Positions 15,379 to 24,420 of a DNA stretch of 36,765 nt are shown one piece after another. Where the stretch lies: contig MIAO01000151.1 of assembly GCA_001829155.1 (NCBI GenBank), positions 1 to 36,765 on the forward strand, written 5' to 3'. This DNA comes from Spirochaetes bacterium GWB1_36_13 (lineage in GTDB: Bacteria > Spirochaetota > GWB1-36-13). The notes beneath the pieces were generated by a model. It searched no databases. It had not been told where the DNA came from and worked only from the letters and a program-made list of their open reading frames with translations. Positions within the stretch are counted from its first letter, which is position 1. Each line of letters begins with the position of its first letter. A program made the position numbers and the translations under genes.

Positions 15379-16385
15379 CATACCAATAAAACTGAAATAC
15401 TTTTATTCTGATTGATATTGAAAATAACTTTTGCGAAAATACCGGCTACCGAGACTTCATGATACCAAGGTTCGTCTTTGATAAACAGAGCCCCTCTGAT
15501 AACTGCATCCGTTCCGATGACAACATCAATTATTTTTTTCTCATATGCGTTTTGGAGGTTTTCAACCGCATTGCCGCTGAAATAAGGGAAGGTACAGGCT
15601 ATAACAATTTGTTTTGCTCCATTATCTTTTAATAATTCACAGGCTTTCACAATCGTACCGCCGGTATCAATCATATCATCGACCACAAATACATTTTTTC
15701 CGTCCACATCTCCGATCAGTTTCATCACATCAATCTTGCTGATTTGAGCATAGTCTCTTGATTTATAAATTACAGCGAATTCTTTTCCCATCTTTTTGGC
15801 ATAAAAACGGGCACGGTCAGTCCCTCCTGTATCGGGAGCCACCACCATGAAATTTCCCTGAGGATAAATCAGTTTCAGTTCTTCCATGATTGCATTGGAA
15901 GCATGAAGGTTTTCAAGTTTGGCTGTATCAAAAAAACCGCCGATCGCATCACTATGGATATCGATTGTAATCACACGGTAAGTACCCACATCTTCCAAGA
16001 AACGGGCAGCCAGTTTTGCAGTAATTCCCTCTCTTTCTTTCCTTCTTTCCTGACGGCTGTAAGGATACTGAGGCACCACTACCGTGATTCTTCCCGCATC
16101 GGCTTGATGAGCTGCATCAATAGCGGTTAACAAAGCGATAAAATTATCATTGACAGAATAAGCGACTTGAGGATCGTTTAAAAGCTGGAAGATATAGACA
16201 TCGTCTCCCCGAAGCGGTTCTTTGATCACTGTTTTCACTTCCCCGTTTTTAAACCAGATCTCCTCTGAATCCACTTTTTTGAAATTCACCCCTGCTTCAC
16301 GGCACAAAGGAGCCAGCGCCTTATAAACCCTGTCCCCGAATTCTTTACCGCTGTTACAGAAAACAAAACTGATATTTTCGCTCAT
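15378..16385 (-). CDS. prs: Ribose-phosphate pyrophosphokinase
   Basis: 335 aa. Makes PRPP from ribose 5-phosphate and ATP for nucleotide, His and Trp synthesis. Hallmarks are visible: PQYPYSRQERRKEREGITAKL (flexible-loop and ATP region), DIHSDAIGGFF, VVAPDTGGTDRARFYAKKM, and the PRPP-binding loop VFVVDDMIDTGGTIVKA. Length is slightly above the usual ~315. The flexible-loop and some active-site details (for example QERRKERE in place of the usual RQDRK-type segment) place it in a divergent class, possibly the less regulated class II type. It is the last gene after mnmG and the HAD phosphatase, overlapping the latter by ATGA, and ends at a bidirectional terminator. Confidence 0.9.
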   Translation of the reverse strand: MSENISFVFCNSGKEFGDRVYKALAPLCREAGVNFKKVDSEEIWFKNGEVKTVIKEPLRGDDVYIFQLLNDPQVAYSVNDNFIALLTAIDAAHQADAGRITVVVPQYPYSRQERRKEREGITAKLAARFLEDVGTYRVITIDIHSDAIGGFFDTAKLENLHASNAIMEELKLIYPQGNFMVVAPDTGGTDRARFYAKKMGKEFAVIYKSRDYAQISKIDVMKLIGDVDGKNVFVVDDMIDTGGTIVKACELLKDNGAKQIVIACTFPYFSGNAVENLQNAYEKKIIDVVIGTDAVIRGALFIKDEPWYHEVSVAGIFAKVIFNINQNKSISVLLV

Positions 16386-17101
16386 ATAATTAAAGCCTCC
16401 CTAATTTTTTCCCAGTCTTTTGGTTCTTTTAAAAGAAATGTTTTTTTGATGCCGTTTTTTTGATAAGCCGCAATATCGCTTTTTTTATCTCCGATACCGG
16501 CAGCAAGTTTGAGGCCTGTTTTTTTGATCAGGTCCGCAAGCGCTTTATTTTTATATTTTTGATTGGCTATCGGATAATCTTTTGATGACCAGAAAATAAT
16601 GGGACCTGCCGGAAGAGAATGCAGATCAAACCATTGTTTGGTAAAACAGGAAAACCGTTCTTCCCGATGCGTCAGGTAAATAATATGGTAATGTTCTGAA
16701 AGAATTTTCAAAGTCTCTTCCGCACCCTGAATTTCTTTAAACTGCGACCTTGTGAGAAGCAACCAGTAGGAAAAATCAACAATAGTGTTATCAACATCAC
16801 AAACCAATGCCTGTTTCCGGTTATCTTTTTCAAGAACCAGAATATGAAAAAAACTGAAAAAATATTCCATATTCTGAATCTGGGTTTTTATTTTAAAAAC
16901 TCCGGAATTTTCAAACTCATATTCCAATTCAAAAAAACCATTCTGATCGGTTTCAGTTTCCCCGATCTTTTTATTTTCAAGAAAAAACTCAATCACCGTC
17001 TTTTTCATTCCAAATTTAAAATAAAGGAAATAACTGACCCAGCCTTTCAAAAAAACCGATTTATGATTTGTAATTTCATCGTTTGTATTAATCCAGATCA
17101 C
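16382..17101 (-). CDS. Lipin/App1-like HAD phosphatase with N-terminal Ig-like domain
   Basis: 239 aa from a GTG start that overlaps the mnmG stop (GTGA). Residues ~1-92 form a beta-sandwich-like N-terminal domain ([20 protein letters not shown] is typical of Ig/transthyretin-like folds). Residues ~95-239 carry the HAD motifs: DVDNTIVDF (DxDxT nucleophile loop), [19 protein letters not shown] with LPAGPIIF, and [17 protein letters not shown]. The HREERF...W...LPxGP and GxGDxxSDxxAY pattern is that of LNS2/App1-type phosphatidate phosphatases. Substrate is unproven; phosphatidate or another phosphorylated lipid is plausible. Tight coupling to mnmG and prs is unusual and its functional meaning is unclear. 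Confidence 0.78.
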   Translation of the reverse strand: MIWINTNDEITNHKSVFLKGWVSYFLYFKFGMKKTVIEFFLENKKIGETETDQNGFFELEYEFENSGVFKIKTQIQNMEYFFSFFHILVLEKDNRKQALVCDVDNTIVDFSYWLLLTRSQFKEIQGAEETLKILSEHYHIIYLTHREERFSCFTKQWFDLHSLPAGPIIFWSSKDYPIANQKYKNKALADLIKKTGLKLAAGIGDKKSDIAAYQKNGIKKTFLLKEPKDWEKIREALII

Positions 17102-18972
17102 AGGGGCTTCCTTTTTTTATTTTTCTCGATATAAACAATAATGTTCCAGATATCAGAAGGAGTAATCCCCTGAATCCTTGATGCCTGCCCCAGATTAACC
17201 GGCCTGACTTTGGAAAGTTTTTCCACCGCTTCTCTTTTCAAATTGGGTACCAGGCTGTAGTCAAAGTCTTCTGATAAAGGTTTATTTTCCACTTTACGGA
17301 ATTTTTGAATCTGCTCTTCCTGATTTTCAAGGTATCCCTCGTATTTAGAAGCCACCAAGAGACTGAAAAGTTCTTCATCATCCAGACCGCTGAAAAAAGA
17401 AATGGTTTTTGCGTCTTGATACCCGATTCCCTTCGTGAAAATTTTATCCAGAGAATCTCCCGGTTTGATTTTTTCATTATTTTTCAGTATTTCATAAGAC
17501 TCGATCTCTTCTTTTTTTAAGTGGATTTTTTTGATTTCCTGATGGCGGGTTTTCACTTTTTCCCATTTGGACTCAAATCTCTTATATACTCCCTCGGGAA
17601 TCAGCCCTATTTCAAACCCTTTTTGCATCAGCCTTTCATCCGCATTGTCATATCGGAGGTGAAGCCTGTATTCAGAGCTTGAAGTAAAAAGGCGGTAAGG
17701 CTCCTTAATTCCTTTGGTCACAATATCATCTAAAAGAATGCCTATATAAGACTCGTCTCTTCCTAAAATCAGCGGGAGCATGCCCTTGATTTTCCTCACT
17801 GCATTGATTCCCGCTATCAAGCCTTGAGCCGCTGCTTCCTCATAACCGCTGGTGCCATTGATCTGTCCAGCCAGAAAAAGATTTTCCACAATTTTACTTT
17901 CCAAAGAAAGCTTTAATTCTTCAGGATCAGCAAAATCGTACTCAACCGCGTAGCCTATCTTTAAAATTTCCGCGTTTTCAAGCCCGGGTATGGAATGGAT
18001 AAACTCATACTGAACACTTTCAGGTAAAGAAGAAGACATACCATTGACATAGACGCTTTCATGATAAAGCGATTCAGGCTCTAAAAAAAGCTGGTGGCGG
18101 TTTTTTTCAGGAAATTTTATCACCTTGTCTTCCAGAGAAGGGCAGTAACGGGGCCCCGTGCCTTCGATAACCTTGGTTCCGTAAAGGGGGGAAAGATGGA
18201 TGTTTCTGGAAATAATTTCATGGGTTTTTTCTGTCGTGTAAGTGATATAGCAGTTTATTTTTGATGATGGATGTGTTTGTGTCAAGTAGGAAAAAGAAAA
18301 AAGAGCTTCCTGGTTTTCCTGTTTTTCTATTTTAGAATAATCAATTGTTTTTCCATGGATTCTGGCAGGGGTGCCGGTTTTAAGCCGTCCGATCCTGATT
18401 CCGTTTTCCTTGAAAGAGGCAGATAGATACTCTGAAGATCTTTCTCCGAAGCGACCGGATTTCTCGTGATAATCGCCAATATGAATCAGTCCTTTTAAAA
18501 AAGTCCCCGCAGTGACAATCACCGCATCTGAAAAATAGGCAATTCCCCTCTCGGTTAAAATCCCTTTTACTTTTTTATTTTCTACAATAAAAGAAGCTGC
18601 AATATCCTGAATAAGAGAAAGTCCCGGCTGATTTTCCATGATCTTTCTCATCATGAGGGCATAGGATACTTTATCTGCCTGTGCGCGGGGAGCCCAAACA
18701 GCCGGCCCTTTTGAAAGATTGAGCATGCGGAACTGAATACCTGTCTGGTCTATGGTTTTCGCCATCTGCCCGCCCAGAGCATCCATTTCACGGACCACAA
18801 TCCCTTTGGCGATTCCTCCGATTGAAGGATTACAAGACATTTCACCGATGTGATCGATATTGATCATCATACAAAGTGTTTTCATCCCCATTCTGGCAGA
18901 GGCTAAAGATGCTTCGATTCCGGCATGTCCGGCACCGATTACAATAATATCATAAACCAGTTCTTTTTTCAC
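17098..18972 (-). CDS. mnmG: tRNA uridine-5-carboxymethylaminomethyl modification enzyme MnmG
   Basis: FAD-binding subunit that, with MnmE, installs carboxymethylaminomethyl groups on wobble U34 of certain tRNAs. Visible hallmarks: dinucleotide fold [77 protein letters not shown], and the C-terminal helical domain ending [16 protein letters not shown]. The track begins at TTG 19017; I prefer GTG 18972 ([13 protein letters not shown]) because AGGA lies 7 bases upstream and the resulting 624 aa match the family length. mnmE is not in the window. It is the first gene of a three-gene unit with the HAD phosphatase and prs. Confidence 0.95.
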   Translation of the reverse strand: MKKELVYDIIVIGAGHAGIEASLASARMGMKTLCMMINIDHIGEMSCNPSIGGIAKGIVVREMDALGGQMAKTIDQTGIQFRMLNLSKGPAVWAPRAQADKVSYALMMRKIMENQPGLSLIQDIAASFIVENKKVKGILTERGIAYFSDAVIVTAGTFLKGLIHIGDYHEKSGRFGERSSEYLSASFKENGIRIGRLKTGTPARIHGKTIDYSKIEKQENQEALFSFSYLTQTHPSSKINCYITYTTEKTHEIISRNIHLSPLYGTKVIEGTGPRYCPSLEDKVIKFPEKNRHQLFLEPESLYHESVYVNGMSSSLPESVQYEFIHSIPGLENAEILKIGYAVEYDFADPEELKLSLESKIVENLFLAGQINGTSGYEEAAAQGLIAGINAVRKIKGMLPLILGRDESYIGILLDDIVTKGIKEPYRLFTSSSEYRLHLRYDNADERLMQKGFEIGLIPEGVYKRFESKWEKVKTRHQEIKKIHLKKEEIESYEILKNNEKIKPGDSLDKIFTKGIGYQDAKTISFFSGLDDEELFSLLVASKYEGYLENQEEQIQKFRKVENKPLSEDFDYSLVPNLKREAVEKLSKVRPVNLGQASRIQGITPSDIWNIIVYIEKNKKRKPL

Positions 18973-19167
18973 TATTTTTCCTTTTTTTCCGCAAAAACTT
19001 CCATTCGCTCTTTTCAAAGTTTTAAGTTATCTTTAAACTAGAAATAAAAAAGAGATTTCATAATAAACTCAAGATTAATTTTCTTTTTCAAGTGTTTTTT
19101 TTTACATTTAAATTTAACGACAGAAACGAATCTTGAAAGGAAAAAAATCAAATCAGGAGAAAAAAAA

Positions 19168-19494
19168 TTGTCTGATGAAAGAAGAAAATTTCTCAGGGTG
19201 AAAAAAAGCTTCCCTTTTAACTACAATATACGGGGGGAAAAGGAAATTTACGATGCTGAAACCGCTGATATCAGCCTCGGAGGAATCGGTTATATCTGCT
19301 CAGAAAATCTGGCTATCAATAAGATCATTCATATGAGAATGCACATCCCCGGATTTAACGAACCCATGTCTATCCGAGGAATTATCCGCTGGAAAAAAGA
19401 CTTAGGGCAGGGAAAATATTTTCTGGGCGTTGAGTTTTATAATATTGAGCAAGAAGAAAAAGATTTGATTTTAAAAGCCTTAAGAGAAGGCTGA
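19168..19494 (+). CDS. PilZ domain protein (c-di-GMP receptor)
   Basis: 108 aa, essentially a lone PilZ domain. Both c-di-GMP-binding signatures are intact: the RxxxR element within ERRKFLRVKK at the N terminus and the D-x-S-x-x-G element in TADISLGGIGY. It starts at TTG with AGGAGA about 7 bases upstream. It is divergent from mnmG and followed within 18 bases by a small unknown gene and then pyrD, perhaps one transcript. The GGDEF domain of the giant kinase about 4 kb upstream is the only c-di-GMP source seen in this window, but the link between the two is inference. Confidence 0.9.
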   Translation: MSDERRKFLRVKKSFPFNYNIRGEKEIYDAETADISLGGIGYICSENLAINKIIHMRMHIPGFNEPMSIRGIIRWKKDLGQGKYFLGVEFYNIEQEEKDLILKALREG

Positions 19495-19512
19495 TAAGAT
19501 TCAGGAGGAAAA

Positions 19513-19812
19513 GTGGATCAGGAAAATTTTGAAATTATCAATGATCAGATTAAAACATTTATGTCATCTTATCAGGAAAATCCCTTTATGATTCCCCTGA
19601 AAAGAATCTTATCCTTACATAAAAGACTGGTTCAAACCCTTATCGATATAGAAGATCCGGTTGTAAAAAACATTTTGGGAAAAATGGATGATGCGGTTCA
19701 ACTCATTTTATCCGGCGATGAATCCATGCTTTTGGATACAGCAAAAGACAGCTATCATACCCTTTTATGGAAACTCCATCAATACCTTTTAAAATCGGTT
19801 TTCCCGAAATAA
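19513..19812 (+). CDS. Small helical protein (unknown)
   Basis: 99 aa from a GTG start with a strong AGGAGG ribosome site at 19503-19508. Predicted mostly alpha-helical and soluble, with no signal peptide and no recognisable motif (IPLKRILSLHKRLVQTLIDI, MLLDTAKDSYHTLLWKLHQY). I do not recognise it. It lies between the PilZ gene and pyrD with short gaps of 18 and 45 bases, so co-transcription is likely, and a role linked to the PilZ protein is possible but unsupported. Confidence 0.7.
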   Translation: MDQENFEIINDQIKTFMSSYQENPFMIPLKRILSLHKRLVQTLIDIEDPVVKNILGKMDDAVQLILSGDESMLLDTAKDSYHTLLWKLHQYLLKSVFPK

Positions 19813-19857
19813 AACTGATTTTTGCTCATCGATTTCAAGATTTTAAGGACACACTTT

Positions 19858-20919
19858 ATGCAAATTTATAAAAAATGGATCAAACCCTTTCTTTTTCTCA
19901 TGGATCCTGAAAAAGCGCACCATTTTACCCTTATCTCGCAAAACATTATGGGAAAAACAAAAATAAATAAACTTCTCAAGCCTCTGTTTCACTTTGATGA
20001 TCCTGTTTTAGAAACAGTGCTTTTTGGACTTCATTTCAAGAATCCTGTAGGGCTTCCCGCCGGATGTGACAAGAAAGGAAACACGATACAAACATGGGAT
20101 ACTTACAGCTTCGGCTGGGCCACTTGCGGCTCCATTACCCATTTACCCCAGCCCGGAAACCCCAAACCAAGGCTTTTTCGAATGGTGAAAGATGATTCTC
20201 TCCAAATCAATCTGGGATTAAACAGTATCGGCGCACAGGCGATGAAAAAGAAAATAGGCCAAAAAAAGCCTTCCTACCCATTCGGCATCAGCATCGCCCG
20301 GACTACAGACATTCCAGACGAAGAAGCGGTGGAAGACTATATGAAAAGTTTTCAGACCCTCTATTCTCTTCCGGATTATTTTGAAATCAATATCAGCTGT
20401 CCGAATATTCCAGACACTGAATATTTTAAACGGGGTTCTTTTCTTCCCAATCTTTTTGAAAAATTAAAAAACGCAAATACGCAAAATAAACCGCTTCTGG
20501 TAAAAATAGCCCCCTGTCTGGAAGACGATGAACTGAAATTAGTGCTTGACAATATGAGAGAATATGAAATGCACGGAATGATTATCTCAAATCTTTTAAA
20601 AGATTTTTCAGGCATTGCGCCGAAAAGCGAAGTACGGCAAGGCGGAATCAGCGGAAAACTTCTGGAGCCTTATACAAATCAAATGATCCGTAAAGTTTAT
20701 CAAAGGACAGATGGAAAACTTCCTATTATTGGTCTTGGGGGTATCTTCACAGGCAAAGACGCTTATGAAAAAATCAAGCTTGGGGCAAGTCTTCTCCAGC
20801 TTTACAGCAGTATGGTATTAGAAGGACCCGGGGTAGTGAAAAGAGTTTTAAAAGAACTGGCGTATCTTGTAAAACAGGATGGGCATCAAAATTTTCAGCA
20901 AGCGATTGGAAAATATTAA
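19858..20919 (+). CDS. pyrD: Dihydroorotate dehydrogenase, class 2-like but with Cys at the base position
   Basis: 353 aa. Oxidises dihydroorotate to orotate in pyrimidine synthesis. I choose ATG 19858 (AAGGA 8 bases upstream) over the track start at 19822. The N-terminal helix segment KKWIKPFLFLMDPEKAHH is the membrane-associating region of quinone-dependent class 2 enzymes. FMN-site features are recognisable: NPVGLPAGCDKKG, HLPQPGNPKPRLFR, INLGLNSIG, LLVKIAPCL, RQGGISGKLL, PIIGLGGIFTG. Oddities: the class 2 catalytic Ser (NISSPN in E. coli PyrD) is Cys181 here (INISCPN), as in class 1 enzymes, and the usual NIGKNK segment reads SIARTT. Electron acceptor therefore remains uncertain. Confidence 0.86.
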   Translation: MQIYKKWIKPFLFLMDPEKAHHFTLISQNIMGKTKINKLLKPLFHFDDPVLETVLFGLHFKNPVGLPAGCDKKGNTIQTWDTYSFGWATCGSITHLPQPGNPKPRLFRMVKDDSLQINLGLNSIGAQAMKKKIGQKKPSYPFGISIARTTDIPDEEAVEDYMKSFQTLYSLPDYFEINISCPNIPDTEYFKRGSFLPNLFEKLKNANTQNKPLLVKIAPCLEDDELKLVLDNMREYEMHGMIISNLLKDFSGIAPKSEVRQGGISGKLLEPYTNQMIRKVYQRTDGKLPIIGLGGIFTGKDAYEKIKLGASLLQLYSSMVLEGPGVVKRVLKELAYLVKQDGHQNFQQAIGKY

Positions 20920-20941
20920 ATTATTTTAGAATCATCTCCCT

Positions 20942-20964
20942 GCTATTGAAAATAAGTATTTTAA
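20942..20964. repeat. 23-bp dispersed repeat, copy 2
   Basis: Identical over 23 bases to 3298-3320 (GCTATTGAAAATAAG then TATTTTAA). It lies 22 bases after pyrD and 7 bases before a GC-rich hairpin. Confidence 0.65.
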
Positions 20965-20971
20965 GTTACAG

Positions 20972-21002
20972 ATTCCGGTCTTTTGCAAGCAAAAACCGGA
21001 AT
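20972..21002 (+). terminator. Hairpin after pyrD (terminator or repeat palindrome)
   Basis: ATTCCGGT and ACCGGAAT form an 8-bp stem around a 15-base loop that itself contains TTGC/GCAA. It follows pyrD, but there is no strong T run after it, so it could be a palindromic repeat rather than a classical terminator. Confidence 0.5.
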
Positions 21003-21100
21003 GACAGGTTTGCATTTTATATTCAGTTGTGTATATTTTCTTTTTTCTTTAATTTATTTTTATTATCATTAAATAAATAGTTTATAATTTTGGAGAAAAA

Positions 21101-22609
21101 TTGAAAAAAATACGCCTGTTATCATTTATTTTTTTCGCTTCTGCCATGATTCTTCTTTTTTATTATATGAGCCGCTCGAATTACCTTTTATTCCATTCTT
21201 TGGCTGAATTATTCAGCATCATTATTGCCGGAGGAATTTTTTTAATCGTCTGGAACACCAGAAAAATCTCTGAAAGCGCTCCTCTTTTTCTTCTCGGAAT
21301 CGCCTATTTTTTTATCAGTATTCTTGACCTTCTTCATACTCTTGGTTATAAGGGAATGAAGATTTTTACAGACTATGATTTTTATGCCAATCAGCTCTGG
21401 GTCGCAGCCCGATTTATGGAAGCGGTTTCTCTTTTTATTGTCGGGCTTTTTTCCAACCGTAAAAAAATTCCGTTTGTCTCTGTTTTTTACATTTATCTTG
21501 CTTTTACCACTTTAGCGGTTGTATCTATTTTTTTTATCAAAGTTTTTCCAGTCTGTTTTATAGCAGACCAAGGGCAGACGCTTTTTAAAATAGCCGCTGA
21601 ATATGTTATTATTGTAATTCTTGCCACTGGAATATATTTCCTTCATCAGAAAAAAAAATCTTTTTCACCCGTTATTTATAAACTTCTCTTCTGGTCTATG
21701 GTCATTACTATTGCCAGTGAATTTTCTTTTACCCTTTACACAGATAATTACGGAATTTTGAATTTTGTAGGGCACATTTTTAAAATTATCTCTTTTTTCC
21801 TGATTTACAAGGCAATCATAGAAACCAATCTGAAACATCCCTATGACATGATTTTTAAAAAATTAAAAGAAAAAGAGAGTTTTCTGGAAGAAGCCAATGA
21901 AACAAAAAACAAACTCTTTCTGATTCTGGCTCACGATTTAAAAGCTCCTTTTTCAAATATTTACAGCCTTTCAGAAATTTTAATCCATGATATTCAGCAA
22001 AAAACATTAAAAGAAAATGAAAAAGACAAGTACAATAAAATGATCTTTGACTCAGCGTTCCGTTATTCATCTCTTTTAGAAAATCTTCTTCATTGGGCAA
22101 ATACCCAGCTTGATCAGCTGGAATGCAAGAATGAAAAACTGGATTGTTATGAACCTGCTTTAGAAGCATTCGAATATCTTGAAAAAAGTGCGGAACAGAA
22201 AAATATTGAAATCCAGATTCTATTTCCTCCTAAAAAATTTTACGCTGACGCAGATCGGAATATGATTAATGCAGTTTTAAGAAATTTAGTGTCCAATGCG
22301 CTGAAATTTACTCCTCGGAAAGGGAAAATTGAGATATTGTGCGGCGAAGAAGAGAATTATTTAATAATCACTGTCAAAGACAACGGTCTCGGCATGTCTG
22401 AATCAATGGTAAAAAAATTATTTGAAAAAAATTCTTTTAACTCCACCTACGGTACAGAACAGGAAAAAGGGACAGGGGTCGGACTTGTGATCTGTAAAGA
22501 GTTTGTCAATAAAAACGGAGGGGAACTCCGGGTTGAAAGCCAGCTTGGAAAAGGCAGTATTTTTTCTTTTTCGTTGTTAAAATCTGAAAATAGTGCAAGC
22601 ATGTCTTAA
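21101..22609 (+). CDS. MASE3-type membrane sensor histidine kinase
   Basis: 502 aa. Residues ~5-245 hold seven to eight membrane helices with the sequence character of a MASE3 sensor (WNTRKISESAPLFLLGIAYF, LDLLHTLGYKGMKIF, QLWVAARFMEAVSL). A kinase core follows: HisKA with FLILAHDLKAPFSNIYSL (phospho-acceptor His), HATPase with N box VLRNLVSNALKF, G1 VKDNGLGMS and G2 GTGVGLVICKEFV. All catalytic boxes are intact. The start is TTG with GGAG just upstream. MASE3 ligands are unknown. No response regulator is encoded within the window, so its partner is elsewhere. It is followed by a 57-aa gene and xseB. Confidence 0.9.
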   Translation: MKKIRLLSFIFFASAMILLFYYMSRSNYLLFHSLAELFSIIIAGGIFLIVWNTRKISESAPLFLLGIAYFFISILDLLHTLGYKGMKIFTDYDFYANQLWVAARFMEAVSLFIVGLFSNRKKIPFVSVFYIYLAFTTLAVVSIFFIKVFPVCFIADQGQTLFKIAAEYVIIVILATGIYFLHQKKKSFSPVIYKLLFWSMVITIASEFSFTLYTDNYGILNFVGHIFKIISFFLIYKAIIETNLKHPYDMIFKKLKEKESFLEEANETKNKLFLILAHDLKAPFSNIYSLSEILIHDIQQKTLKENEKDKYNKMIFDSAFRYSSLLENLLHWANTQLDQLECKNEKLDCYEPALEAFEYLEKSAEQKNIEIQILFPPKKFYADADRNMINAVLRNLVSNALKFTPRKGKIEILCGEEENYLIITVKDNGLGMSESMVKKLFEKNSFNSTYGTEQEKGTGVGLVICKEFVNKNGGELRVESQLGKGSIFSFSLLKSENSASMS

Positions 22610-22662
22610 AAACGATTCAAATATTTATTAAATTTATTGTAAAAATAAAAAGAGGAACCCTT

Positions 22663-22836
22663 ATGAAACAACACACCAGCGAATGGCTCGATGTTTATTA
22701 CAAATCCTTGATTGATTCGCTCACATCAAAAGCCCTGCTTTTTGGAATGTGGGGGAATAAACCAATGGCTGCTTTTTTTGAAAACATGGCAAAATTTGCT
22801 GAAAAACAGTTTGAATCATTAAAAAAAGATAAATAG
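22663..22836 (+). CDS. 57-aa conserved-looking small protein
   Basis: Absent from the ORF track. ATG at 22663 with AGAGGA 6 bases upstream; sequence begins MKQHTSEWLDVYYKSLID and ends FAEKQFESLKKDK. Helical and amphipathic, with an aromatic centre (ALLFGMWGNKPMAAFFENM). It ends 6 bases before xseB, so translation is probably coupled. The length and helix character resemble small scaffold or phasin-like proteins, but I do not recognise a family. Confidence 0.65.
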   Translation: MKQHTSEWLDVYYKSLIDSLTSKALLFGMWGNKPMAAFFENMAKFAEKQFESLKKDK

Positions 22837-22842
22837 TCCCCT

Positions 22843-23085
22843 ATGAATTTTAATTTTGAGAAATCACTGGACAAACTTCGTTTGGTGGTTGAAAAAATGG
22901 AGAATCAGGATACGAGTTTAGAAGAATCACTTTCTCTTTACACAGAAGGCATAAAACTCTATAAGAGCTGCGCTTCTTTTTTAGAAACTTCCAAAAGAAA
23001 AGTGGAAATTCTGAAGAACGGAAAAGAGATTATTGAGAATCCGAAAATCAAGCCTGATATTGGACTATTTGAAGATATAGAATAA
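22843..23085 (+). CDS. xseB: Exodeoxyribonuclease VII small subunit
   Basis: 80 aa with the XseB signature: FEKSLDKLRLVVEKMENQDTSLEESLSLYTEGIKL followed by a helix (CASFLETSKRKVEIL). Several small subunits bind the large subunit XseA to form the single-strand exonuclease active in repair; length matches the family. xseA, often adjacent in other genomes, is not in the window. It is directly preceded by a 57-aa ORF with a 6-base gap. Confidence 0.92.
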   Translation: MNFNFEKSLDKLRLVVEKMENQDTSLEESLSLYTEGIKLYKSCASFLETSKRKVEILKNGKEIIENPKIKPDIGLFEDIE

Positions 23086-23182
23086 CAAAAGAGGGAAATA
23101 AATTTATATTTTTCCGCATAATTGATTATTTTATTAAGGGAACTATCCGAAAATAATTTAAATTTTATAAACAGGACATGAG

Positions 23183-24403
23183 ATGGAATATCTTTTGACA
23201 AATATTCATAGAATTGATTCTAAGGGAGAAGGGAAAGGGATCTTAGGTGTTTCATCTGATAATTTAATTACTTATAATTCAAAGAAAACCAAAAAGCCTG
23301 TTTCTTTCAATGTCGGCGGCGACTATTACGCTTATCCCGGATTTATCAATTCACATGACCACCTTCTTGGAAATTATTTTCCAAGAGTCGGGAACGGTCC
23401 TTACTTAAACTGGCTGCCATGGGACAACGATCTCAAATCTGCAAAGATTTATCAGGAAAGAGCCAAGCTGACGAATTATGAAATCTATTTTATCGCCTGT
23501 CTTAGAAATCTGATCTCAGGAGTGACCTGGATATCGGATCACATTCCCCATGTTGTCAATGAAAAATTTATTCCTCATTTACCGATTAACATAATCAGCC
23601 GTTATACTCTGGCTCACGAAGTTTCTTCCTATGACTTGAAATGGGGCGATCCCAAAAAAGAACACGAAATCGCTAAAAAAGAAAAAATCCCCTTTATTAC
23701 TCATATTGAAGAAGGATTTGACGAAGAGGCAAAAAAAGGAGTGGATTACTTAAAGGAATATCAGGCTTTAGACGAATATACTGTTATGGTTCATGGGATT
23801 GCCCTTTCTGAAGAAGATTTAAAAGATATCGGCATAGCAAAAGCTCATTTGGTTTGGTGTCCGACTTCAAATACTTTTATGTTCAGTAAAACAGCGGATG
23901 TCAAAAACTGGCTGAAAAATAAAATCAATGTCTGTCTAGGCACTGATTCTCCTATGTCAGGCGGATTAAACCTTTTAGAAGAAATCCGTTTTGCCCGCTC
24001 TGTCTATGAAAAAATGTACGGTGAAAAATTGGATGAAAGGCTGATTTTTCAAATGATTACCAGTAATCCGGCAAAAGCTTTTAAAATACCTGCGGGCGAT
24101 TTGAGTGAAAACTCTCCCGCCAATTTTGTCATTACCCGAAAAATTACGGATAATCCATACACCAACCTTGCATATCTCACATTAAGCGATATTGCTCTGG
24201 TAGTAGTAAATGGAAAGCCTCTTTATGGAGACATGAAGTTTGCGCCGCTTTTAAAAGAATTAAAAATCCAGCACTGGAAAATTGAAGTTGAAAACGAAGA
24301 AAAATTTCTGGCAATCCGGGGAAGTCTAAAAATCCTGAAAAAACTGAAGACGCTTTTAGGTTATCCGAAATACCTTCCTTTTTTGCCGATAAATCTTGAT
24401 TAA
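23183..24403 (+). CDS. Metal-dependent amidohydrolase (chlorohydrolase/deaminase-like)
   Basis: 406 aa of the amidohydrolase superfamily TIM barrel. Metal ligands are visible: GFINSHDHLLG (HxH, residues 58 and 60), PFITHIEEG (His), VMVHGIALSEED (His), and LGTDSPMSGG (Asp). The segment LVWCPTSNTFMFSKTADV resembles the SNxxL region of cytosine/guanine deaminases and TrzN/ATZ-type enzymes. It is closed by SDIALVVVNGKPLYG, the small beta-sandwich part found in this superfamily. Exact substrate cannot be inferred; hydrolytic deamination of a heterocycle is most likely. The gene is followed by two cNMP-domain genes at short distance (17 bases to the first). Confidence 0.82.
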   Translation: MEYLLTNIHRIDSKGEGKGILGVSSDNLITYNSKKTKKPVSFNVGGDYYAYPGFINSHDHLLGNYFPRVGNGPYLNWLPWDNDLKSAKIYQERAKLTNYEIYFIACLRNLISGVTWISDHIPHVVNEKFIPHLPINIISRYTLAHEVSSYDLKWGDPKKEHEIAKKEKIPFITHIEEGFDEEAKKGVDYLKEYQALDEYTVMVHGIALSEEDLKDIGIAKAHLVWCPTSNTFMFSKTADVKNWLKNKINVCLGTDSPMSGGLNLLEEIRFARSVYEKMYGEKLDERLIFQMITSNPAKAFKIPAGDLSENSPANFVITRKITDNPYTNLAYLTLSDIALVVVNGKPLYGDMKFAPLLKELKIQHWKIEVENEEKFLAIRGSLKILKKLKTLLGYPKYLPFLPINLD

Positions 24404-24420
24404 GAGAGAGGATTAAAAAA

